A stretch of DNA of 32,125 nt from positions 1 to 32,125 of the forward strand of contig BDIP01000089.1 of assembly GCA_003568945.1 (NCBI GenBank). Reading direction: 5' to 3'. This stretch comes from Kipferlia bialata (Eukaryota; Fornicata). Both the position numbers and the translations under genes were made by a program. How positions within the stretch are numbered: position 1 is the stretch's first letter; the number at the start of each line of letters is the position of its first letter. The notes beneath the pieces are model-generated. The model ran no database searches. It was given only the letters and a program-made list of their open reading frames with translations, and was not told the DNA's origin. Below, piece by piece: positions 22,001 to 32,073 of the stretch.

Positions 22001-22325
22001 GACTCAGACACGCTGACCACACACCTTAGCCTTGGTCTGTGTCCCGTAGTACAGACGGTGATGCGTGGCATCCAACTTAAATAGCCTAGGCTGCCATTTG
22101 CATGGAGTGAGGGGCGAGGTGCACTGAGGGACAGATATAATATGTATATTGAACTCAGACACTGACGCTTGTAATGACCATACTGGCTGTCATTGCTGCA
22201 ATTATACAGGCATAACTAGCACATGGGTTATACAATGAAGGGTCACCAATAGAGTTGAGGTGCATACCCGAGGAGTATCCGAGCTTGGAGAGCGTTCCTT
22301 CGATCGCCCCGGTCACTGAGTTCAT
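19030..22325 (-). CDS. PH-domain protein with three PDZ/GRASP-like repeats
   Basis: Probable membrane-associated scaffold. Exons: 22325-22268, 22123-22025, 21971-21759, 21688-21298, 21194-21043, 20865-20714, 20605-20456, 20350-20257, 20181-20168, 20021-19863, 19797-19581, 19462-19363, 19307-19030, about 690 residues. The N-terminus is a PH domain (EGTLSKLG, WQPRLFKLD, HRLYYGTQTKAK, RVFYLVCGSDQERGEWQRAI). An acidic, Gly/Pro-rich linker follows. Three repeats share the pattern CG-L-VTH, then G(I/L)xPYDxI with a VxGM-like turn, then LGVxxVxxPR: about 21350-20714, 20350-19720 and 19462-19030. This resembles the PDZ folds of Golgi GRASP proteins (AGLEPFFDFIVSINGSRL, LGVSIRF), which have two. Exons 1 and 2 do not join in phase; an 8-base microexon at 22215-22208 would fix this. 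Family assignment is by motif only. Confidence 0.75.
20168..20181 (-). other. 14-base microexon in the second PDZ-like repeat
   Basis: The segment GGAGAGGCTACTAG lies between CTGACCCCCAG and GTATGG. Skipping it would break the frame between ITSKQ and CGIGPYD. Including it adds GEATR and gives the second repeat nearly the same spacing between VTH and PYD as the other two. Frame, splice sites and repeat spacing agree. Confidence 0.75.
22208..22215 (-). other. Candidate 8-base microexon near the start of the PH-domain gene
   Basis: Exon 1 ends in phase 1 while the next PH-domain exon must begin in phase 0. The 8 bases TTATGCCT, preceded by GTGCTAG and followed by GTATAA, would bridge them and leave two introns of 52 and 84 nt. 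Other short candidates exist in the gap (for example one starting after ATTGCAG), so this choice is tentative. Confidence 0.35.
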
Positions 22326-22613
22326 TCCCAAGTGTCGGGACGGAACAAAGAAGGCCGGGCGGTCTCCTCTAGAATAGATGTATGCTCACAATGGCAGTCT
22401 AAAACACAGACCAACTCACTGAGGTCAGATTCTGACTCAGAACAAAGGGTTTATTGGTTAAAAGTAGAGACAGAAATCAACAAAGGGTGTAGTCCTCTGG
22501 AACTATGCTTGGATGAGACCCTCACTTGACTACAGCTAGGAGGAGTGAGAAATGTGCAGAATTGAGTCGGGTATTCACGACTCACCATCTAGCCGCTGGC
22601 TAGGGCTTCTGGG
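22326..22613. promoter_or_regulatory. Divergent intergenic region
   Basis: A 288-base region separates the minus-strand PH/PDZ gene start from the plus-strand large-protein start, so both promoters probably lie here. No TATA box or repeat was recognised. A short plus-strand frame (22332-22529) has no support. Confidence 0.4.
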
Positions 22614-25600
22614 ATGGAAAGGGGGACAGCCCTAGGTATGGGACATTTCCTCTTGTCACATCCTTCTCTATTGTCTGTCTCATGCCTCTATATGCTGACA
22701 CCAGACACATTTAGGAAGGAGTTGCTCCTTTCTTGCGTTGCCAAGTCCCCTTCGTCCCGAGGTTCGAGTCCAGTTGTCTCTACTCCTGCTCGTATCAGCT
22801 CTCTCTTGCATGCTGGCCGCGTAGATGATGTGCTGACCCTGCTAATGCAGTCTCGGGGGGAAGATGCAACGGTCCCAGTCGCCAATATCTTAGACACAGA
22901 GACTCTGCCTCCTCCACTGACCCTTCCCCTGCTGTTTTCACTCAGGTATTGGTATTCATTGTCCCTTCTTCAGTCCTTGTTGTTGCTAAACATGTGGACT
23001 ACTCTCACAGAGTGTGCCTCACCTCAGGCTCATTGAAGTGCAGTTGAAGGCTGTCCATGGGGACACCGCTGGGGCTGCCTGTCTAGCCCAGGGCCAGCTT
23101 GCAGAGTGCGTCCTTCGAGACACCCGACAGCCCACAGGCATAGGGGACATGCATAGACAGGGGGTGGCCAGGTATCTCATCCACCCGGGGGCAAGGGGGG
23201 ACGACCAGTATCAGGTGAAATGCTGTCGGGGTGGTATATATTGACGCTCTTCACCAGTCCTACTTTCGTCTCTCTGCCACTGACCGACAGCGTACTGTTC
23301 TGCTGCACTCCCTCCGCACCAGGATATGCGATGTCCTGGAGGAGTGTCTCAAGCTCATGGGGGTGCCCCGCTCCCCCTCACAGGGTATGGTCCCCCTCCC
23401 TGCCCTCTCTGCCGATGTCCTCTTCAAGCACTGTCTCTCCATACATGCAGAGGCAGTGGAGCTGGGGTATGCCTCCCAGATACACAAGCCGGGTCAGAGG
23501 TTCCATATCAAGGGTCTGTCAGTACCTGAGTCAGTGAGGGCCCATGCTGTCAGTCAGAGTCGGGACAGTCAGAGTCGGGACGAACCCCACAGGGGTCGGC
23601 ATACACACCCACACCCACACCCCAACAGGCATGATGCCATAGTGCCTAGGGGCAGTGGGGGGTGGGACCAGGAGGGGGGGACAGGGCATAGCCCCCCTCC
23701 CCCGACCCCAGCCACGGAGGTGTCCTCCTTCGAGCTGAGGGACCTCTTCTCTGTCCTCACCTCGAGGGTCCCCCCTACACACGACGTGGAGGTGCCCCCA
23801 CTCAATAAGTGGTTCATACCATACCCAAAGGTACTGCTTTTCTGGTCATACTCCCATATTTTCTCTATTCGGCCCTCCCCCTCTTGCCCACCCCAGTACG
23901 TGGATGCCATCCGAGCTGGTGCCAACATACCCTCTGTGCGGTGTGCCAGGAACATCCTCAAGAGCTGTGCCCCAGAGTCACCCTCTGACAGGGCCAGACC
24001 ATACCCCCTCAGCCCCAGTGTGCTGTCAGACATGGGTGCCAACACCAGATGGATGGTGCAGGCACTGCAGGTAGGGTGGTAGGTGGTGGGTGTATGTATT
24101 GGCTGTCAGTGTTCCCCACTCACTGCAGGCCGGTCTGGATACTGTAGCCCTTAGGGACGATGCCATGAGGGTGGTGTGTGGGAGCAGGGGTGAGGGGGAT
24201 ACAGGCATGGACACAGGGCACACAGAGACAGGGGCCAGGGGCATAGGGTCTCTGCCCCTGGGTGGTATGGACACCTCTGTCACTCACCATGCCCCTGATG
24301 GTGACACCTCTGATGCAGAGGCAGTGCCTGGGGGTGACGCTGCAGACGCCCTCCCTGTACCCCACTTGAGGAGGGACAGGATGGTATGTGTGCTGAGGGC
24401 GTGTGTTGCGGCCCTACACTCTGTGCAGCAGAGGGTGGATGGTATGGCAAGGGTCAGGGGGAAGGAGTCCCCGGGGGTGGCAGGCACAGACACTGCCATG
24501 AGTGCCGAGAGGGCTCAGGCCTTTGCGGATATCACCCCTGGTCTACCCGAGTCCCCATCCCCCTCCCTATCCTTCCAACGAGAGGGAGATGTTGTGTGTC
24601 GCAAGGTCCACGGACCTGTGTCTGGATCTGAGCGGCACACACCCCACACCCCGTCTCTGGACGTGGCATTGTTGGCTGTGGACACCGTCCTCTCTCTCTT
24701 CCAGTACTCGGCATCCACTCTCTCCCTGTGTCCAGGGGTCCCTGCCACTAGGGTCTTCTCAGACTTCGCCTCTCTCTCTGTCGCACTCCTCCCCCTCATC
24801 CAGCTGTCCCAGGCTCGCAGGAGTCCTATAGTAGATATGGTGCATCCATATAGCGGTGGTAGTGGTGCTATATCAGGGAGAAAGGTATCCAGCGAGAGTA
24901 GAGCAGGACCCAAGCAGAGCTCCACCGCTATGGCTCCTTCTGCTGCTGGTACCCCCACTGGCACTCTCCCCCCTGACCCCTCTCTCCCCCATCCTGCCTC
25001 CTATGGCCATGTACTCTCGGAGACGGCCGTCAGCCTCGAGTCCAACCGGCATTCCACCCTTGAGGGGTGGGCGTCACCCCTACCAGATGAGACACCCTAC
25101 ATAGCCACAGCGCTAGCCATGGTGAACGGTCCAAACGGCAGAGAAGTGCTGGGGTGTCTGTACACCCAGGCCCTAGGCCATGTCCTACTGCTAGGCCTGT
25201 ACTGCACCCTGTGCATGGCAGGCCAGACAGACAGGGCGGTGCATGTGGCACAGACAGCCATCCTGCCCGTGATACACAGGGCCAGGGGATGTCTAGACCC
25301 CTCGGTGCTGTGTGGTCTGGCAGCCCAGGCAGAGATAGACACCCTCATGACATCAGCCAGAGGGGGGTTCAGGGAGAGCGGCACGACGCCTGATCAGCAC
25401 CAGAGGGAGAGGTCTGCGTCTAGGTCTGTGTATGGGGGAGATGCTAGGAAGGGGAGGGTGCCCCCTGGGGTTAGGGGTGTCCGACTGGACGGAGACATTG
25501 TGGGGTATGTTCTGAACCAGTTGCTGTGCATTCCAGCTGCCCTCTTCAGGGTATCGGACACCCACCCTCTGCTACCAGAGGCAAGAACATGTCTCAGTGC

Positions 25601-28600
25601 AGTGTGCATATGCGCTAGTCGTCTTGCCTATCTGGCATCCCTCTCTGCTCTCTTTCAGGGTGAGGTGCCTACATCCTCTGTACGCGCTAAGAGACGTGTC
25701 ACCCCTAGACGTAGACATAGACGCAGACAGAGAGTATCCTCAGAGGGGGCAGGCGGTGTGGCCACTGGTGAGTCAGCCTCCAAGCCTCTGGTGGGTAAGA
25801 CCTCTACTACCTCAGAGAGAGAGGCCTCCCACGTGTCCTCTGCCGCGGCAGTCTCAGGCATTGTGTCGGCATATCCCACCAGTGTACCCTCTACTGGCAA
25901 GGGGGCCTCTGCTCATAGGGGTAAGCAGAGGCCAAAGGGACAGAGGACAAGGAGACACCTGGGCAAGGTGCCACACAGCATAGTGGGCTCGACAGTTGGG
26001 CCTCAAGTACTGTCTCTGTCTTCCATGTTCCAGTATCACCATCATGGGAGTGGTACAGTGGCAGGATGGGATGGACCAACTGGGTTTGAGCTTGTTGACA
26101 TGCCTGCCTTGTCACCACAGGCAGAGGCAAGTCCGAAGGCAGTTGCCAGGGGTAGCCTTGGTCACACCCTGCGTAGCAAGGGGTCTGACAGTCCGGAGGA
26201 GGATACCGGGGCCATTGACGATGTTGGTGGTGTCGATCATCAAGATGTAGAGATGGAGGGAGGAAGGGCTCGGGTGCGACGAAGAGGAGTTAGTAAGGTG
26301 TCAGGATCGGAGCCACAACCGTCACTAGCAGACATACGCGATGCAAGGATTCTGGACATCGTGAATGCTGTGTATCTTCCAACCCACGGAGGGGCTCACA
26401 CTTCCAGCCTCCCCCTCACCTTCCCTGTCCTGATGTGGGAGCTGCGAGAGGCCTATGCGTACTATAGGGCACACTGTGGCCGGGTGTGCATTCTGCATGA
26501 GGCTCTTGGTCTATCTGACATACTGGGAGCGGCCAGACCCCCAACCTCAGTGAGAGGCAGTGCAGACTCGCTCTCCTTCCACCTCTCCCTTCCAGACACC
26601 GTCCCAACCACCCATGCAGTTGAACAGACCACTCTGTCTCAGGATGCCATTGATGTATTGCTGTGCGCCTGTGAGGGTAGCCGTATTGCGGCCTTTGTGA
26701 TAGAGGACCTGGCTGCATGTAGTGACTACCTCTCCGAAGAGGAGGTGAGGGGCAGGGGGAGGGGGTCCCTTGTGCTGGCAGAACAGATCAGGGGCCTTGT
26801 GACGGGGCAGACTGACAGGCGGGTGGGGCTGGTAGACAGACTGCTGTGTGGGGCACCCAACCCCTCTCTTTCTCAGGTGGTGCAGAGACAGCCCGCTATC
26901 CCTGGAGAACCCGCCTCCCCTCCTGCTCTGCGACGGGTGAGACAGGCCCTAAGGGACGGAGGAGAGGTGTGGGGGGCTGGTGCTGCTGCTTCGACCACCC
27001 CCCTTACATTCAGTGTCCCTAGGTTGGACTCTGCCACACAGCCTCAGGGCCCTGGGGGTGAGGAGGAAGGGGGTCCTGAGGCGTCTCTCGCCCCCCTCTC
27101 ACTTCCACTCCTTCTGCACTGGATCGCAAAGGGGGACAGCCGCAATGCAGGCGACGTCTGTATGGGCCTACTGATGGTGGCCCTCGTCTCCACCTCTCTC
27201 TCTCTCTCACGCACTCTGGCTAGTGAGAGAGACCCTTCACTGGCTAGTGTGGCCCCTGATGCCTCTCTCCTGATGCTGCAGCAGCTGGTGCCTGCTATTA
27301 GGGGAGTGCTGGTGACCGTGGCCAAGCTCTCCATCACCGCTGCCAGGCTCAAGGTCCCAGGGCACCCCCTACCAGACCGGTCCCTCTCTCCCCCCCTGGC
27401 CGTACTGGCTGCCAAGGTGGACCCCACCCACTCCCAGGTTGCATGTAGCAGAGGGTTCAGACGGGTGGTCAGGGAGGTGTGCTGTGAGGCGCTCGCAACT
27501 CTCCATCTGACCTCTAGACACACCCCTCTCTCCCACAGTGGAGTGGGAGTGACTGGGTTCTATGACGGCTGGAGCACTCTTGGGAGTGCGGGAGGGGGTA
27601 GGCGCCTACCTGACAGTCTTGGGGGAGGGACACGGGTGGGGAGGGGCGGCAGGCTGACAGAGCTGATGAGGGGACAGGAGAGAGAGGCACGGCCTCCAGA
27701 TAGTGAGACAGTTGACACTGGGAACCAGATGCCGTCTGCCTCTCCCCCGCCATCGGAGTCTGGCACTCCCTCCCCTAGATTCTCAGATGGGTACTCTCCC
27801 TTTGTGCGGAGTGGTGCCCCTTCGCCTCCCTCTAGGCCCTTCACCCGTGCCCTGCGCAGTACCCGACTTGGCATGCATCCCCTGCAGAGAGGGACAGGGT
27901 TCTCAGAGGTGGACACCACCATGTCGATAGCCGGTTCCGACCTCACCCCCCGGCTGTTTCTGACCCCTGTCGATGCCCCCCAGGCAGGAGAGGGGGGACA
28001 GCAGAGAGAGAGAGAGAGATCCCCTGGGATACCCGTGTTTGGGTCAGGGAATGCATCCCCAGAGGCAAGGGAGGGGGGGAGAGGAGTGGGTGATGTTCGC
28101 AGGGGAGACGTCATTCCTCGTCCTGGTGCCAATCTGTCGACCCCTGACTCCCCCGCTGTGTTACTGCCACAGTACTCTGCAGCATCAGACACATTCTCAG
28201 AGTCACAGGCTCGCAGCTACAGTTACTACTCGTACTCTCCCTCTGAGTACCCGACATCTAGGATACACAGCAGAGGTGAGGGCACCCCGTCTGTGGAGAT
28301 GTCTGATAGAGGGTCGTCAGGCAGTGCCTCAGCCACCTCTGGGGAAGGGGACTATGTGGCCCTGTTCCAGCTACTTGACACGAGTCTCAGTGAGAGTGAG
28401 AGTGAGACAGAGACTGACACAGAGACCGAGAGTGGCACGACGAGTCCAGAGGGGTCAGGTGGGGAGGAGGACTCTGGGCCGGAGGAGCTGCTGAGGGAGT
28501 TCTCTCACCCCCACCACCCCCCTCCACCCCCCACCCTCGACACCCCCTTCCCAGAGATGTCTGCCTCCCTAGCATCTACAGTGTCACTGAGCTCAGGGGA

Positions 28601-29327
28601 TATGGTGGCTGGGTCCTTGGCCCCCTGGACCCCCTCCCCTGTGCCTGAGGTGCTGATACAGATGAGGGACAGGGCTATCAGAAGGGCACAGCGCAGGCAG
28701 CAGCGGATAGAGCGGGAGCGGGAGGCTGCCGAAGAGGACGACCAACGGATAGTCACTAGGAGGAGGCGTGTGCGAAGGCCCACCCCCTATCCTTCCGCCG
28801 GTATGCAGCGTCACCCACTCAGAGAGTCCTACTCTGTGCGTGAGAACAGGCTAGATGTGGCGTTGCCCCAGGTGCTGGAAGTGGCAGATGAGATGGGGCT
28901 GTTGAGGGAGCTTGGGAGAGAGTTGCAGCGCCAGGCAGGTGATGCTCTGACCCCTGGCCAGAGAGAAGAAGTACAGGCAACGCTGGATGACATTCTCGCC
29001 CAGCGGTATGGGGGTCCCGAGAACTACGAGGATGTAGAGGAGGTGGGGAGGGAAGGGGTGGTTTGGGCCCCCAGACTTCGCAGGGAGAGGCAACGTGTGA
29101 CTGGGGCTGAGTCTCCACCTGGGCCCGTACCAATGCGGCACAGACATCGTGGTCACCGTGGGACCATCCCCGACATCGACCTTGTACCCACTGTGCACCA
29201 TCCCGAACAGTTGATAGAGGCCGTCATGACTGTGTTCAGCATAGACAGGGACCTGGCCATACAGCTACTGGACCAGTACCACACACTCGAGGGCATCCAG
29301 GCGGGGCTCTACGGCCTCAGAATGTGA
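22614..29327 (+). CDS. Large low-complexity protein with UBA/CUE-like C-terminus
   Basis: I do not recognise the whole protein. Exons 22614-22945, 23028-23214, 23258-23830, 23897-24070 and 24129-29327 join in phase to 2154 residues; the second intron is only 43 nt. The N-terminal region is helical (RISSLLHAGRVDDVLTLL, RLIEVQLKAVHGDTAGAA), like a helical-repeat fold. Helical blocks recur in the middle (GHVLLLGLYCTLCMAGQTDR; LLHWIAKGDSRNAGDVCMGL), separated by long Ser/Pro/Gly-rich linkers. Near the end come a Ser/Glu/Thr acidic tract at 28384-28440, an Arg/Glu-rich helix (RAIRRAQRRQQRIERERE), and a last 43 residues beginning HHPEQLIEAVMTVFSIDRDL that look like a UBA or CUE ubiquitin-binding domain. 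A ubiquitin-linked scaffold is possible but unproven. The ATG at 22614 is the first in frame; an upstream exon cannot be excluded. Confidence 0.75.
23551..23580 (+). repeat. Two tandem copies of a 15-base unit in coding sequence
   Basis: CAGTCAGAGTCGGGA is repeated twice head to tail, encoding SQSRD twice within a low-complexity linker of the large protein. It is identical at the DNA level, so probably a recent slippage product. Confidence 0.85.
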
Positions 29328-29571
29328 CTGCTCTGCAGAGTTCCTTCTATTCATTACAACTGTCGATATTGTCCAACTATAAATGTACCGTCACATCTCC
29401 GTGGTGGGCCATGGATCTTCCATGATGGAAGTGATATATGACCCACTATCAAGTGGATTGCACTCATATAGTAGCCAATGAGAACACTCGATGGCCTCTC
29501 CTGAGGGTTTCTAGATCGCATCTAGTGGATCGCACTGTGTAACAAGGAGCTCTTCACCAACAGTCAATACA
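29328..29571. other. Intergenic region upstream of fumarase
   Basis: A spacer of 244 bases between two plus-strand genes. It is AT-rich compared with the preceding exon. Nothing specific is recognised. Confidence 0.4.
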
Positions 29572-31281
29572 ATGGGCAGAGAGGGATGGTGGCAGTTGTT
29601 ATCCGCTGATGCTGAGGATGATCGTGACACCCGAGTTGAGACCGACTCATTAGGTGAGGTCCGTGTCCCTGACTCCTGTCTCTGGGGAGCCCAGACACAG
29701 AGGTCTCTGCAGAACTTCCCCATCGGCCACACTCTCATACCCATAGAGTTCGTACGTGCATATGCTGTCCAGAAGCTAGCTGCTGTCAGGGCCAACCATG
29801 ACCTGGGCCTGCTCTCTACAGACATTGCCAGTGCCATTGAAGAGGCAGCTGAGGAGATCAGACAGGGGCTGCATGATAAGGAGTTCCCACTGGTTGTATA
29901 CCAGACTGGAAGTGGGACACACACCAACATGAACTTGAATGAGGTACCATGTCATCATATGCTTCAAGTATACTACGTGTAAGTCTTGTAACTTTCATCC
30001 TAACCATAGGTCATTGCTAACCGAGCCAACGAGATACTGGGTGGGTCGAGAGGAACCAAGACCCCAGTGCATCCTAACGAACATGTGAACATGGGTCAGT
30101 CCTCGAACGACTCATTTCCCACTTCCATGCACATAGCAGCCGTACTAGCCATGAGGGGGTGTCTACTTCCAGGTTTACTGTCACTACACTCTGCCGTGTG
30201 TGATAAGGCTGATGAATGTATGGACACTATCAAGGTTGGTAGGACACATCTGCAGGACGCTGTACCCCTGAGGTTTGGGGATGAGATTGGTGGATGGGCC
30301 CATCTTGTGGCCACTTCCATCACCATAGTGCAGGCAGCACACGACAGTCTGCTACCGGTGGCACAGGTACGGTGTACCACTCTCAGTGGGTATTGTCAAC
30401 TCGGATGTCTACTAGGACTAACAGATCCCATGAACACGGCAGTATTCGCACTCCCTGACCGTTAGGGTGGAACTGCTGTCGGCACCGGCCTCAACTCCCA
30501 CCCAGACTTCGCATCGACCTTCCTTACCCATCTGGTCAGTCTGACTGGAGTCCCATTCGCACTGTCCCCCAACTACTATGCGGCAACAGCCTCCCACGAT
30601 GCACTTGTACAGGCCTCAGGGACACTCAATACTGTAGCGGTATCACTCATGAAGGTACCAATTATTGACTACACACTGGTGACATGCCATTTTCAAGTGT
30701 TCAAGTGTCTCAGCGTCGTCAGTGGTATACCAGTATTCTCACGCCAGATCGCCAACGACATTAGACTGCTGGGTTCAGGTCCCAGGGCAGGCCTTGGGGA
30801 GCTGTCACTGCCTGCCAATGAGCCTGGGTCGAGCATCATGCCTGGCAAGGTGAACCCTTCTCAGGCTGAGGCCCTAACCATGGTGTGTGCCAGGGTCATG
30901 GGGAACCACACCACAGTCACAGTGGCTGGGGCATCGGGGCATCTCGAGCTCAATGCGTTCAAGCCTGTGATCATTGACGCTCTTCTATCCTCGATACGGT
31001 TACTTGGAGATGCCTCTGCCTCCTTTGCCGCGAGATGTGTGGTAGGCCTAAGTGCCAACAGGGAGAGGATATCCCGCCTCTTAGACATGTCACTCATGAC
31101 TGTGACAGCTCTGACACCCCATATAGGGTACGAGGCTGCAGCTACCATCGCACAGCTGGCACAGAAGAGAGACATATCTCTCAAGGAGGCTGCTATGGAG
31201 TCTGGGAGTGTGACAGCGGAGGAGTACGACAAGTGGATGGTGCCTCAGGATATGGTGGGACCAAGGACAAGTGATCTGTAG
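29572..31281 (+). CDS. fumC: Class II fumarate hydratase (fumarase)
   Basis: Catalyses reversible hydration of fumarate to L-malate. Four exons (29572-29943, 30010-30366, 30466-30654, 30748-31281) join in phase 0 to 483 residues, slightly longer than the roughly 460-470 of bacterial FumC. Signature blocks in order: [88 protein letters not shown], and [17 protein letters not shown], the mobile active-site loop that carries the catalytic serine. These favour fumarase over aspartase or argininosuccinate lyase. The N-terminal extension ([17 protein letters not shown]) is acidic and not a mitochondrial presequence, which suggests a cytosolic enzyme. Introns end CTAACCATAG, CTGACCGTTAG and CTCACGCCAG. 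Confidence 0.95.
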
Positions 31282-31376
31282 GAGACTAAGGACAGTACAT
31301 GATTAATAATAGAGAGTACCAGTGTATCCTATTGATGACAAAGAGTCTGATAATCCGGTAACACTGACCCCGTGTA

Positions 31377-31403
31377 CTTACACGACTCGTGTAAGTTACA
31401 CGA
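31377..31403. repeat. Palindromic cluster of a CTTACACGA motif
   Basis: CTTACACGA, one spacer base and TCGTGTAAG form a perfect 9-bp-arm inverted repeat at 31377-31395, followed at once by another TTACACGA at 31396-31403. It lies between the fumarase stop and the RPC5-like start, about 125 bases before the latter. Single copies of the same motif occur at 21-29 and 211-219. It could be a regulatory site or a hairpin; function unknown. Confidence 0.6.
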
Positions 31404-31526
31404 GGCGCACAATCAGATCTCAGAGATTAGTATATCAGACAATCTCACTTTTTGCTGAAGGGGTTCAGGAGGACAGCCTCAGTTTGTCTTGGTGGCTACC
31501 CTACTCTCCTTGGCAACCACAACCAC

Positions 31527-32073
31527 ATGGAAGTGGATCAGACCGAGACTGCCCCCCCTCGGGCTTGTCCTCCAGGGGAGTTTGATGATGACCCTGTAGA
31601 GGAGGAGATTGATGTGTATCTGAGCCAGGCCTTTGGGGACAACCTGTCTGTGTTCCAGTACCCCCTCCGGCCCACCTGGAGGAGGTACCCACTACAGGTG
31701 AGGGAGAGAGAGGCAGTGTTGGGTGGTGTTTAGTGTTAGCATTCTGATGATACAGCTCTTGTTCTGATAAGGAGACTGTAGGCATGTCATGTGTAGTTCT
31801 CTCAATGATATGGTTGTGTGATGTGTTCTGCCATACTCATGTCAGAGCATCAGCAACATCCAGATGTTCCCCCGCACCCAGGAGGTGTCTCTAGAGTGCC
31901 CAACAGGCCTCACCCCTGCCAATGAGGACCCAGAGGCCACACACAGACCCCCCTTCCTCTATCTGGAGGGCACCTCGTCTAGACTGAGGTGTGTCGTATC
32001 CAGATACTGATGTGTCATGATACTGGTTCCATCACAGTGTCTCTGTAGAGACCCAATCACCTCAATGTACCAC

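Noticed and set aside
22751-22775. GGTTCGAGTCC at about 22761-22771, a perfect match to a tRNA T-loop or Pol III B box.
   Set aside because: The flanking bases do not form a T stem, no A box or acceptor stem is found at tRNA spacing, and the site lies inside a coding exon of the large protein.
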